Part shown: positions 50,363-61,294 of the stretch, one piece after another | How the letters are laid out: each line of letters begins with the position of its first letter | How positions within the stretch are numbered: position 1 is the stretch's first letter | Assembly: GCA_001310415.1 (NCBI GenBank) | Contig: BAXE01000019.1 | Coordinates: 34,069-98,068 of the forward strand | DNA length: 64,000 bases | Source of the DNA: Enterovibrio sp. JCM 19048 | GTDB lineage: Bacteria > Pseudomonadota > Gammaproteobacteria > Enterobacterales > Vibrionaceae | Reading direction: 5' to 3' | The notes under the pieces: model-generated | What the model was told of the DNA's origin: nothing | Seen by the model: the letters and a program-made list of their open reading frames with translations, nothing else | Database searches by the model: none | Program-made: the position numbers and the translations under genes

Positions 50363-51478
50363 ATGTCTCAGGATTTACTGAAAACCCCGCTGCATGCCCT
50401 GCACATCGAAATGGGCGCGAAAATGGTACCGTTCGCTGGTTACGACATGCCGGTGCAATATGAGTTAGGTGTACGTAAAGAGCACATTCATTGCCGTGAA
50501 CAGGCAGGTTTGTTCGACGTTTCACACATGGGGCAACTTCGCTTCATGGCGCAAATGCAGCAAAAGCGCTGGAAACCCTGATACCGGTCGACATCATTGA
50601 TCTGCCGGAAGGCAAGCAGCGTTATGCACTGTTTACCAATGCTGAAGGCGGCCTGATGGATGACTTGATGGTCACCAACTTTGGCGATCACCTTTTTGTG
50701 GTGGTTAACGCAGCGTGTAAAGATCAGGATATTGCACACCTTCGCGCCAATATGCCGGATGATGTCACCATCGAAGTGATTGAAGACCGTGCACTGCTGG
50801 CGCTGCAAGGCCCGAAAGCGGCGCAAGTGCTGGCGACCCTGAACCCAGCGGTTGCCGACATGGTGTTTATGGATGCGGCAGCCATGGATTTGGACGGCGT
50901 AGAGTGTCTGGTAAGCCGCTCTGGCTACACAGGTGAAGATGGTTACGAGATTTCAGTGCCTGCAGAAAAAGCAGAAGACTTTGCACGTAAGCTTCTCGCC
51001 CATGATGAAGTGGAGTGGATTGGTCTGGGCGCCGTGATTCACTGCGTCTGGAATGTGGCCTGTGCTGTATGGTCATGACATTGATACCACCACTACGCCA
51101 GTTGAAGCCAGCCTGCTGTGGGCACTAAGCAAGCCACGCCGCGCTGACGGTGAACGTGCCGGTGGATTCCCAGGGGCGGATATCATTCTCGACCAAATCG
51201 CCACCAAAGCGGTTTCCCGCAAGCGTATCGGTCTGGTGGGTGCGAGCAAAGCGCCAGTGCGTGAAGGTTCGAAGCTGTTTGATGAAGATGATAACGAAAT
51301 CGGCATTGTGACCAGCGGTACCTTCGGCCCAACCAAAGGCCAGCCAGTCGCCATGGGTTATGTGGCAACACCGTTTGCAGCAGAGGGTACTAAGGTATTC
51401 GCTGAAGTGCGTGGTAAGAAGTTGCCGATGACCGTCGAGAAAATGCCGTTTGTCCCTCAGCGTTACTATCGCGGTTAA
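50363..51478 (+). CDS. gcvT: Aminomethyltransferase, T-protein (frameshifted)
   Basis: Transfers the methylene group from lipoyl-GcvH to tetrahydrofolate, releasing ammonia. About 372 residues. Motifs: [79 protein letters not shown] and tail [11 protein letters not shown]. Breaks near 50540 (CGCTTC for CGCCTTC) and 51030 (GCCGTG for GCCCGTG). Unlike the usual gcvTHP order it is split from gcvHP and sits behind the regulator. Confidence 0.93.
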
Positions 51479-51575
51479 TTGACTGAGAATTTAAGAAAAG
51501 TTCCGAACAGTAGCGAAGCTGGCGATAAAAAGCGGCAAAATCCCGCCTACTGTATTGAATGTCGATGACACTCCC

Positions 51576-51610
51576 AAAGGCTGATGGATAACATCGGCCT
51601 TTTTCTTTGT
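51576..51610 (+). terminator. Terminator after gcvT
   Basis: Ten-bp stem AAGGCTGATG/CATCGGCCTT (one G-U pair), loop GATAA, then TTTTTCTTT. The remaining 245 bp to the next gene have nothing I can support. Confidence 0.8.
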
Positions 51611-51854
51611 CTGTCAGTTTGATAGGAAATCAAAAATTTCCTTGTGTCGAAAAATTTAACGGCTCGGGTCAGATCTGGCACTGCATATGCTTCTCCTTTA
51701 ATGGTGAGCTTTTTGTCAATAAGAGTGAAACCCATGTTGATTGAAGGCGTTAGTCTGTGAATTCGTGCAGAATCAACCAATTTAGCAGGCGATTCACAGG
51801 ATTATGGATTAAGGTCTTATAGATAAGACTGAAGGTCGAAGGAGAAAAGGCAGT

Positions 51855-52461
51855 ATGCTTGCTGAACAACGGGATGATATTGATAACCCCCTGATCTGGC
51901 CAATTTTAAGTGTGCTGGAAGCATCACCGCAAAGCTGGAAAGTCCACTACTTAATGGCTGAACTTCAGAAAAATACCATCATGGACCATTTGGATGATGA
52001 CCCCCAACTGGACTTGTTCAAGCGTAATTTTCTCATCATGAATGCCCTTTACCAATTGCAGGAAATGTTGCTGCCCCAACAATGGCTGCAGGTAGAGTCG
52101 ATGGACATTCGCCTGATGTGGCGAGGCGCAGGTTCAGGTTTGTGCAACACGAAATCAACCGCGACGACCCACTGCGTGGCTACTACATGGACTGGAGCAA
52201 TTACGATGCCCAATTGGAGGATGTGCGTGAACTGCTTTCTTCTTTCTGGAAACGCTACCAGCAACATGTGGGACATTGCAGTGAAACCACGGTGGAAAGA
52301 CGCAATGCGCTTTCAGCCTGGGACTTTCTGAGACTGCATCGGATTCTGAAATCCGTCGTCAGTGGCGGAAAATGGCGCTGAAATGGCACCCGGATCGCCC
52401 AGAAGGGGACGCGGCAATATTCCGCACCATGTGTGAAGCCTGGCAGAGCTTGCGGCTCTAG
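51855..52461 (+). CDS. DnaJ-related protein (frameshifted)
   Basis: About 202 residues: an N-terminal DnaJ-related domain (NPLIWPILSVLEASPQSWKVHYLMAEL, RNFLIMNALYQLQ) and a C-terminal J-domain remnant with HPD (LSETASDSEIRRQWRKMALKW, then HPDRPEGDAAIF). Breaks near 52122 and 52320. This pairing is found in Vibrio and relatives; the protein probably recruits Hsp70, with client unknown. A terminator lies 25 bp past the stop. Confidence 0.8.
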
Positions 52462-52483
52462 CCGCTTGGAAAGCTGAAAATCA

Positions 52484-52516
52484 GGAAACCCGGCCTATAC
52501 AGCGCCGGGTTTTTTA
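52484..52516. terminator. Terminator shared by convergent genes
   Basis: AACCCGGC/GCCGGGTT stem followed by TTTTATT on the plus strand. It is located partly in the last ten codons of the EamA gene, so the DnaJ-related terminator is encoded within a neighbouring CDS. Confidence 0.8.
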
Positions 52517-53379
52517 TTCGCGACCCGTCGGCTTCTTGCAGCAGATAGGGTAAACAGTAACAGCGTCACCATCACGACAGTGCCGCCCAGCAACACATTC
52601 TCACTGGGTACCTCTCCAAGGACTGCCCAGACGAACAGCGGCCCAAGAATCGCTTCCAGCAACATGAAAAGGTTGGCGTGGGCGGCAGGTAAAAAGCGTG
52701 GGCCAAGGGAAATCAACATAAAGGAGACCGGCACCACACCCGCGCACAGGATAAGAATATACACCCACTCTTTTGCTGACAGGGAAAACGGCTCAGCACC
52801 CGCAAACAATGAAATGATCGACGTACATAACCCGCCGAGGATCAGAAAAAGGGCAGCATTCGCGCTCTTGCTGTACCGAAGGATGACAAAATAGGTGGCG
52901 AGCATAAATGCGGTGACCAGTGCCATCATGTTGCCGAAAGAAGCAGTTGGCATAGGTTGGTCGGAAAAGACCAGCCCGACACCGACTATCGCCGCCATAA
53001 TGGCAATAACCGTTCTTAGCTCCACCCGCTCACGCAGCACCACAAAAGCCAGTAGGGCGCTGATCAGTGGACTGACATTGATGATGATTAGCGTGCTGGC
53101 GACCTGGGTGTGCTCAATTGAAAGGACAAAACAGACAGTAGAAATGGAGAAGGCGAACGAGCCAACGAGCAGCGTTTTGGACGGTTTACGCAGTGCGGCA
53201 AGGGTGTTGGCTGGGCGCGTGACAAGCATAAAGCTCGCGATAACAGCCGCAGAAAGTAATCCACGCCAGAACAGCAACGTCCACCCTGACGATTCAATCA
53301 GTCGGATAAGCAGGCTGTCCACACTCAGTATCGTTACACCCGCCATCATGGCAAAAGTCCCTTTCGCTAGTGGTGTCAC
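52495..53379 (-). CDS. EamA/DMT family transporter
   Basis: Inner-membrane exporter of 294 residues, intact, ten helices in two five-helix EamA repeats. Seen: WTLLFWRGLLSAAVIASFML, ALLAFVVLRERVELRTVIA (first repeat end), LGPRFLPAAHANLFMLLEAI and WAVLGEVPSENVLLGGTVVM (second repeat end). Cargo of these exporters is often amino acids or metabolites; unknown here. Start at 53379 has GAGAG ahead. Confidence 0.9.
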   Translation of the reverse strand: MTPLAKGTFAMMAGVTILSVDSLLIRLIESSGWTLLFWRGLLSAAVIASFMLVTRPANTLAALRKPSKTLLVGSFAFSISTVCFVLSIEHTQVASTLIIINVSPLISALLAFVVLRERVELRTVIAIMAAIVGVGLVFSDQPMPTASFGNMMALVTAFMLATYFVILRYSKSANAALFLILGGLCTSIISLFAGAEPFSLSAKEWVYILILCAGVVPVSFMLISLGPRFLPAAHANLFMLLEAILGPLFVWAVLGEVPSENVLLGGTVVMVTLLLFTLSAARSRRVANKKPGAV

Positions 53380-53444
53380 GCTCTCTCCTTCTACGTTGCA
53401 GGCTCAGGGATTGACCTGTCGTGAAAAATACGGATTACAAACAT

Positions 53445-53712
53445 TAGGGTCTGTTGACCTTTGGTGGTGATTTTTGCAGCAGTTTGTGTGGGCTTTATAC
53501 AAGGCAGAGGCTTTGATGTGTAGCTGGCCTACATGAGAAGCTGATAACGCAGGAGAAAGCCCACACAAACGCTGCCCGAAGGGTTCTGCCCTAAACGTTT
53601 TATGCTTTGTTGAGGTGTATTTGCTTAGAATGACTAGGCGGCACACACCTCGCCGCGCCTAAAACGCTTAGGGCTAGAACAAAATTTAACCACCAAAGGT
53701 CAACAGACCCTA
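53445..53712. mobile_element. 268-bp MITE-like element with nested inverted repeats
   Basis: Perfect 24-bp terminal inverted repeats (TAGGGTCTGTTGACC..., 53445-53468 and 53689-53712). Inside are a stem 53476-53496/53556-53575 (about 20 bp, one bulge), a stem 53583-53602/53660-53680 (few mismatches) and a small GAGGTGT/ACACCTC stem 53612-53618/53645-53651. No transposase is encoded. TA at both ends would fit an IS630/Tc1-like target choice, but this is not proven. Looks like a non-autonomous transposon, or a structured RNA-like repeat. Confidence 0.82.
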
Positions 53713-53840
53713 GCCCATTTATGGCGTGATTCATTCACCTTGGCAATAACCCATTTGGTTTTTCTCACTTTATCAACTGTATAACGGGGTCTACGCTTAA
53801 CTGATACAGATGTCACTATTTAAAGATTTTTGGAGTCCAG

Positions 53841-56800
53841 ATGAGCTCGATTCGCCACATCTACTTTGCGTTAATGGGGTTTATTCTCATCCTCGCGTTG
53901 CCATCATACTTGCTCATTCCCGTTCAGATGCGCTTGCTAGCCAGATAACTAAAATCCATGAACAGCGCTACATGCAGTACATGTTGGCCACGGAGCTAAA
54001 GAACAGTTCTGAGCTTTTAACCCGGTTTGCGCGCAACTATGCGGTGACCTCGAACCAGCGCTGGCGTCAGCTCTATGATGAAGTGATTGCGATCAGGGAA
54101 GGGCAATTACCGCGCCCAAGCGGTTACAACTTTGACTATTGGGCGCAGCTGTCTGACCCCAACTATCTTTTTGAACATACCGAAGCACCTATCAAACCTG
54201 AATACCCATCACTGATTACCCGAATGAGAGACGCAGGTATTGCCGAAGCCCAATTGACATTTCTGATCCAGGCATTGTCGCGTTCGCAAGATCTGGTCAC
54301 GCTCGAAGACGCGGCAATGGATCTCATTCAGGGTAAAAAACGCACAGCGCGGGGTATTGAGCGGGTGTTGCCCAATCCGGAATTGGCACAACAGATGCTG
54401 TTTGGCCCGGATTATATCCATGCTAAAAACAAAATCATGGGGCCGTTAGGTGCATTTGCTGAAGCGATTGATCGCTCGTCTCGCCAAAAACTCAGGGAGT
54501 TGGAGCTTCAAAAAGGCAATGCTGATGCCTTTGCAATCGCCATGGCCTTGATACTGCTGATCACCGTAACGGCAACCACAGTGCTGCTTTGGGTGCGTTT
54601 CCTCAAACCCCTCGATAACATCCGCAGTACCATTGTTAGTAAGGTTCGTGATAAAGAGTTCGAATTCCAGTTGGATGTGAACACCCAGGGCGAGCTGAAA
54701 GATCTGGCTGCGGCGCAAAACGAAGTGTTGGGTGAAATCGCGGAGCGGTTTGAGTTTACCCGCCGCATTAAAGCCTTTTCTGATTTAATCCGTGGCTGTG
54801 CAGATACCAAAGAGCTGGGTTTACAGGTCTCAAACTTCTTTTCCCAGCGCCTGGAACTGCCGTATGTGGCGATATACGTGTTAAAAAGCAATTCACTTCA
54901 CCTTGTTGGTGGGGTCGGTGTTGATGAAAAGACCCTTGAAATGGACAAAGACACGGTGTCGTTCCACCGCACCATCATGCTCACCAAAGATTTCCTGCGT
55001 ATCCGCAACAGTGAAGACAAATTCTGTCTCGATCTCCCGACCGGGAAGATTTGTCTGGGCGAAATGTATTTTATCCCGCTGATTGTCAATAACGACATGG
55101 TCGGGGTGTTGGAACTGGGGTCAGTGCGAAGTCTGTCCGACAAGGAAATTGATTGGCTGCAGGAAGCGCAGGAAGACCTGGCGGTTGGCATTCAGCTAAC
55201 GTTCAACGCCGAACTGCAGATGGAAGCAGAGCAGCGTGTTTCCGAACAACTTAAACTCAACCAGCAAATTATCAACGCCATTCCAAACCCTACTTATTTC
55301 CGCAACAGGAAGGTGCCTACATTGGCGTGAACGATGCTTTCACCGATTTTCTGGGGCTGTTTTATGTTGATGTGGTGGACAAGTCACCAGCGGATCTTTT
55401 CCCCAACGATGTTGCCACCACTTTCATCATGAAAGAGTTTGAACTGCTCGATAAGCCCGGTTCAGAGGTTTACGAGATAGAACTGAATAACGCCAATGGC
55501 GAGACGCGCAACATTACAGTTTATGAAGCGACCTATTATGGCGGCGATGGTAGCGCCATGGGGATTGTGGGTTTGTTTGTTGATGTCACCACGCAAAAAC
55601 GCCTCGAATCAGACCTTATTTCCGCCAAAGATCAGGCGACCGAGGCGAGCAAGGCGAAAGGCGAGTTCCTTGCCAATATGAGTCATGAAATCCGCACCCC
55701 AATGAACGCGATCCTTGGTATGTCGCACCTTGCTTTGCTGACAGACCTCAACGACAAGCAGCGCAATTATGTATCGAACATTGAGAAAGCAGGTAAATCT
55801 CTGCTGGGCATCATCAACGACATACTCGACTTCTCGAAAATTGAAGCGGGCAAACTGTCAGTAGAGCACATCGAATTCCGCTTCAGCGAGGTGCTCGACA
55901 ACATCAGCAACATTGTGTCGGTGAAAGCGAAAGAGAAAGATCTTGAGCTGATCTTCGATATTGATCCGGAACTGCCGGATGAACTGGTGGGTGATCCGCT
56001 GCGTCTGGGGCAAATCATCATCAACTTAACCGGTAACTCGGTCAAATTTACGGAAAGCGGCGAGATTATTATCCGGGCGCGTAAAGTGACCGAAGCGGAC
56101 GAAATGATCGAAGTGCAGTTCGATATTCAAGATACCGGCATCGGTATGAATGAAGAACAGCTTGGCCGCTTGTTCCAGTCTTTCTCGCAGGCAGATGGGT
56201 CTATCACCCGAAAATATGGCGGTACCGGACTCGGCCTGACAATTTCGAAGAGCTTTGTTGAGTTGATGGGCGGGCGAATCTGGGTAGAAAGTGAACCGGG
56301 TAAAGGTTCTACCTTCTCCTTCACTATCCGCTGTGGCCGCAGTGAATCCAGCATCAAAGAGCAGGTGGCGAAAGCAACCGTACTCCGCGACAAACGTGTG
56401 CTGGTGGTGGACGACAACCAGGCTTCCCGAGACATCATGTATGCGCTGCTGGATAACCTGAATTTGCGCGTGGCAGCGGTATCGAATGGCGAAGAGGCGG
56501 TTTATGAAGTCGAGTCCGCGGACAAAGGCAATGACGGATTTGACGTGGTTGTGATGGACTGGAAGATGCCGGGTATCAACGGTGATGAAGCCACGAGACA
56601 AATCCGTGCGCTTGGGCTGAACAAAGAGCCAAACGTCATTCTTGCCAGTGCCTATGGTGAAGATGCGGGCTTGATCACCGAAGAGATCCAGGATCTGTTT
56701 GATGCATCGCTGGTCAAACCTATAAACCATCTTCACTGTTTGATGCCTTGATGGAAGCCTTTGGTGAAGAAGAGCTCAAGATGGTTAACAACCATGAGGA

Positions 56801-57896
56801 TGAGATTGAGCCAGAGAAAATCGACTTTACTGGCATGACTATCTTGCTGGTAGAAGACAACATGATTAACCAGGAAGTCGCCAAAGGCATTCTGGAGCAG
56901 TTCAACCCAGTGATTGAGGTGGCTGACAATGGCCAGATTGCACTGGATATGGTGCAGGAAAAAGAATTCGATATTGTGCTGATGGATATGCAGATGCCTG
57001 TCATGGACGGTCTGACTGCAACGCGCAAAATACGTGAAATTGAATCGCTCGGTAGCATGCCAATTGTTGCTATGACAGCAAATGCCATGGAGCGGGATGT
57101 GAAGCAGTGTAAAGACGCGGGGATGAACGATCACGTTTCTAAACCGATTGATGTGGACGAGCTGATTTCCACCATCCGTCGCTGGACATCTGCCACCAAG
57201 GATGCGGTGCGCTATTCAGTCGAAAGGAATGAGAAGAAGAAAAAAGACCAGCCTGCAATCCTTGACTTGGAGGATATCGATCCCTTGGTATTGGATGCCA
57301 ATGAAGGTATCCAGCGCATTGGGGGGAACAGCGTGGCCTATTGGAAGGTGATCACCGCGTTTACCGAAACCAAGCTTGCCGCTATTGATAAAATTCGTCA
57401 GGATTTGGCAGACGATAACCGGGATGATGTGGAATTGTTTGCCCACTCCCTCAAAGGTGCTGCAGCTAATGTATCAGCCAAAGGCTTGGCTGTGCTTGCG
57501 GGCAACCTTGAAGACCAAGCAGGCTCTGAACGCAAGATGGAAGCCAGTCTGGTGGACAAGATTGAACAGTGCCTGCAGGAAATTCAAACTTACATACCGA
57601 AAGAAGAACCGCCCAAAGAGCCTGAAGTGGTCGCAGACGGAGGGTTTGCTGGCTACACCCCAAGAGAGTTCAGGATTGAGCTGGAGCAACTGAAGATCCT
57701 GCTCAACAACTTCGATACCCAGGCCGTTGATTTTATCACTGGTGTGCAGGAGAACTCGAAGGCGATGGATGTGGATTTGTCCGGCGTTGAAGACGCAATC
57801 CGCAAATTTGAATACGAAGCGGCGGCCAAAAAACTCGAAGCGGTATTAGAAACTTTGGGTGTCGATGAAGTGGAAGACGCGCCGGAGCTGTTTTAG
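53841..57896 (+). CDS. Large hybrid sensor histidine kinase (frameshifted)
   Basis: About 1352 residues. Start at 53841 with TTGGAG seven to eight bases upstream. Order: first helix YFALMGFILILALPSYLL, periplasmic helical domain, second helix (about 236-258), HAMP, GAF-like domain, PAS-like domain, H-box ANMSHEIRTPMNAILGMS, N-box, G boxes DTGIGM and GGTGLGLTISK, first receiver (LVVDDNQ, MDWKMPGING), second receiver (LLVEDNMINQ, MDMQMPVMDG) and an HPt domain with AHSLKGAAANVSAKGL. Breaks near 53935, 55305 and 56728. Starting frame differs from the frame that is open from 53810, which misreads the first helix. Signal unknown; no partner regulator nearby. Confidence 0.88.
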
Positions 57897-57928
57897 AAGT
57901 ATTTTTTTGCTCAAGCAAGGTGCAATAA

Positions 57929-57960
57929 CAACGAAGGCCGCATTGCGGCCTTCTTCATTT
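57929..57960. terminator. Bidirectional terminator after hybrid kinase
   Basis: Nine-bp stem GAAGGCCGC/GCGGCCTTC with loop ATT, followed by TTCATTTTT. Lies between the convergent kinase and YfcZ genes. Confidence 0.85.
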
Positions 57961-57986
57961 TTCGAGCATTGTGCTCGTGCGTGAGC

Positions 57987-58277
57987 TTAGATTGAACGGC
58001 TACGCAGTTCGAAAATCAGCTTCTCAGCGCTGCATTCAAACTTCAGTTTAACGACCAGCGGGTTAAGAGTCAGCTCTGCACACTCGTTCAGGTCGTGAAT
58101 CACGTTTTCGTTCACTTGTTTTGCCAGTGCCAGATAGCGTTGGAATTCAGCAACAGCGGCTTCTTTTTCTTCCGCGAAAATGCGCACTTCGGCAACTTCG
58201 TCACCTTCACCGATCACAAAACCCATTTCTGCTGTTACGCCGCAGGCTTCGCATACTTGGTATTCTTCTTGGCTCAT
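57987..58277 (-). CDS. YfcZ/YiiS family protein
   Basis: 96-residue cytoplasmic protein, intact. CEACGVTAEMGFVIGEGDEVAEV at the start (Cys pair) and tail CSAEKLIFELRSRSI mark the YfcZ/YiiS (DUF406) family, whose function is unknown. In many gammaproteobacteria it is next to fatty-acid genes, and here an acyl-CoA ligase is the next gene upstream on the same strand. Confidence 0.88.
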   Translation of the reverse strand: MSQEEYQVCEACGVTAEMGFVIGEGDEVAEVRIFAEEKEAAVAEFQRYLALAKQVNENVIHDLNECAELTLNPLVVKLKFECSAEKLIFELRSRSI

Positions 58278-58497
58278 TGCTTTCTCTCTCTCAAACAGGC
58301 CGTCCCAGATTCCGCAATGGCGGGTGGTCAGCGCCGTATAAAATTATTTTGTAATATTACTACAAAAAATAAGGGATACAACGCCATCTAGGGCTTTTGA
58401 CTGAAAGAAGTTTTCGCAGATAGCGGCGGTGGGAAGGCAAGTCCGGGAATGGGAAAGAAAACGCGGCTTAGCGCCCGCGATTTAGAAGTGATGGAAG

Positions 58498-60142
58498 CTA
58501 TTCCTCCCACTGGACTAACTGACCGGAAGGCCAGTTTACGCCCACATCGTGGTATTTTTTCTCCAGCAAATGACGGCGGATTTTCAGCGTGGGCGTCAGC
58601 AAGCCGTTTTCAATGCTCCATGGCTCTTTAATCATAAACACACCACGAATTTTGGCGTGGGATTCCAATTCACCATTGATAGTTTCGATAACGTGTTTAA
58701 CGCGACGCTCGTACCGCGCACGGTCGAAGTTGGGGAAGTGATGAGGCAGTGCCAGCAAAATCGGCCCCGGCATACCTGAACCAACGAGACACATCATTTC
58801 CACATTACTCAGTTCGAACAGACGTTTCTCGATAGGAACCGGGCTGACAAATTTGCCTTTGGCTGTTTTAAAGGTGTCGTTTTTCCGGCCTTGAATACTC
58901 AGGTAACCGTCTTCATCGAGCGAGCCGATATCGCCGGTGTGTAACCAGCCATCCACAATAGTTTCAGCGCTGGCTTCCGGGTTTTTGTAGTAGCCGTCAA
59001 ACAGTCCTTTACCCCGCACCAGGATTTCTTCATCCTGAGCGATTTTGATTTCAATGCCCGGCCCAGCGTTACCTACCGTACCGATTTTATCTTTGCGGAA
59101 TGGGTAGTTGAGCGTGCTGTACGCAAAGGACTCAGTCATCCCCCAGGCTTCTGTAATGTGCAGACCCAGTTTTTCATACCAAAGCAGCAGTGCGGCAGAC
59201 ACCGGCGCTGAACCACAGCCCAATACCCGCGCCTGATCCAAGCCCAGGTTGCTGGCAATTTTCTTTTTGATAAGCCAGACACGAACGGGATTTTCAGCAG
59301 TAGGTTGAGTTTTGAGTCCGGCAGTTTTTCCTGAATACGCTGTTGGAAGAGCGTCCAGAGGCGTGGTACCGAAATAAACAGCGTCGGGCGGTGCTTTTTC
59401 ACGTCTTCAATAAAGGTATCCAGCGATTCAGGGAACGCGGTGCAAATACCGGCCATCATCGCTGAGCCCATGATGTAAACGCGCTCAGTGATATGTGCCA
59501 GCGGCAGATAGGAGAACAGGCGCTCTCCATCCTGCATGCCAATATGGTCAATCAGGCGCTGCGCAGACCACGCATACGCGCCGTAGCTCAGCATGGCGCC
59601 TTTGGGCAGCCCTGAGGTGCCGGAGGTATAAACGATGGACATCAAGTCGCTGTCCTGATGATCCGGATTAACATCAGCGCGATCATTTTGTGCAACCAAA
59701 TCCGCCCAGTCGTAGCCACAGTTAATGGTTGGGTAGGGGAAGGCGATGGTAGGCATTTTATTGCGCGGCTCAAGGGCGGCTTTCAATGCTTTGGTGTCGT
59801 CCAGTTTACCGACAAACAGGGCTTTGGCTTCACTGTGGTCAAGCACATGGGCAATGGTATCGTCGCCCGCTGTCGGGAAAATAGGCACACTGATGTAGCT
59901 GCCGAGCATCATGGCCAAATCTGCGGTAAACCACTCTGCACAGTTTTTAGAGATCAGCCGATTTTATCGCCCGGCTCCAACCCCATGCCCCGCAGCGCGG
60001 TAACGATACGCAGCGCCTGGTCGACAACGTCTGAATAGGTGAAGTCGGTAAACTGCCGGTTGATGATTTGGCGCAGGAAGATCTCATTGGGGCGTTCTTC
60101 AGCCCAGCGTAGCATCTGTTGGTGTGGTTTTGGTTGAGCCAT
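58498..60142 (-). CDS. AMP-dependent acyl-CoA ligase (frameshifted)
   Basis: Long-chain-fatty-acid type CoA ligase of about 548 residues. Motifs: Walker-like YTSGTSGLPKGAMLSYGA, LAHITERVYIM, AWGMTESFAYSTL, LHTGDIGSLDEDGYLSIQGRKND and NGLLTPTLKIRRHLLEKKY. Breaks near 59952 and 59272. The long-chain ligase family member FAA/FadD15-like is suggested by RxW and AWGMTE; substrate could be fatty or aromatic acid. Divergent from a TetR regulator across 465 bp, which may control it. Confidence 0.88.
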
Positions 60143-60607
60143 AAAGAAACCCTGTATTACTGAAGGGGAGAGGTAATTGATTTTTAATTGTAATGTTATT
60201 GAGTTGTTAAATTAAGTGCGGTGTGGTGGGTTGGTCAAGTTAATCATTCAAACGCTTGTTCAAATTTTGATGTAGGTAACGCTCCCTTTGCGAGTACCTG
60301 CATTTTCATCCACCAAGAATAATGCCGCCATATCAGTTTGTTATAGACCCTTTTACTAGCGATTGCTCGCCCGTGATACGCACTTCTGAGATCTCACATT
60401 TTTCTGCTCCTTCAGTTTATAAATTAATCATGTGTACTATCTTTAAGAAAGCCAGATTAACGACGGGTAGTCGGTAAACTTAAATTCAGCCCAACGAAGT
60501 GTGGTCAAGAACTACGTAGTCACAGTGGCAACGCTGTGAGCAGTATGTGGTGGTAGTGATGTCTTGATTGTTTAGGGTACGGAAGCCAAAAAAGCAGGAA
60601 TATAACT
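60143..60607. promoter_or_regulatory. Divergent acyl-CoA ligase/TetR region
   Basis: 465-bp region with promoters for both flanking genes. A TTCAAA direct repeat spaced by CGCTTG at 60248-60266 contains a partial dyad CAAGCGTTTG, a possible TetR or fatty-acid regulator site. Nothing else could be named; no ORF is supported. Confidence 0.4.
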
Positions 60608-61068
60608 ATGCCAAAAAGAAGCAAAGAAGATACAGAAGTGACGATTCGGTTGATTCTTGATGCCGTGGTCGATCAGCTTGTTACATTGGGCTATGACAAG
60701 ATGTCTTACACGACACTGAGCCAACAGACCGGGATTTCCAGAACCGGTATCAGCCACCACTTTCCCAAGAAAACGGATTTCATTACCAGGTTAGACGACA
60801 GGTTGCTGAGCATTTTGATCGACAGGCTGGATTTGGAAGGTGACAAGCGCTCATTCATTGAAAGCTGGTTGACCGCTCTGCGTTCAGACAACCGCTTTAC
60901 CGCTGTATTGCGGCTTTTCTTCCTCCAGACCGTTTCATCGGAAAATGCGGTGGAATTTACCAGCCATGCCAGCCGGAAACTGCACGACGTGTGCTGCGAT
61001 GCTATGGCGACGATTTTGAGAAAGATCTTGAATGGCTGCTGGGTAAATCAATCCTCACTATGGCCTGA
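60608..61068 (+). CDS. TetR family transcriptional regulator (frameshifted)
   Basis: About 153 residues. N-terminal helix-turn-helix (KEDTEVTIRLILDAVVDQLVTL, TTLSQQTGISRTGISHHFP) followed by a helical ligand domain. One break near 61001, where adding one base turns GATGCTATGG into a frame reading AYGDDFEKDLEWLLGKSIL and ending at 61068. Terminator 30 bp downstream. Ligand likely an acyl compound from the context, unproven. Confidence 0.82.
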
Positions 61069-61094
61069 TTGTGACCCGCGCAACGCCTGACACG

Positions 61095-61120
61095 AAGCGC
61101 CCTGTATGGGCGTTTTTTTG
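61095..61120 (+). terminator. Terminator after TetR gene
   Basis: Stem CGCCC/GGGCG with loop TGTAT region and a run of seven T. Confidence 0.85.
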
Positions 61121-61294
61121 TGGTTGTACTTTGGGCAGTTGAAACAGTTATTTATGCAAATCTTGATCTGAGACATTAAAAGGCTATTTTTCGTTTAATG
61201 ATTCAAATTTAAGTTGAATAGTTCAAAAAAATTTAATAATGGGCGTTAAACTTTTGCGTTACTACGTTACCCCCATTTTTCAATGAGATTTTCA

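Noticed and set aside
51547..51780. 77-residue minus-strand frame after gcvT
   Set aside because: It overlaps the gcvT terminator and matches no family.
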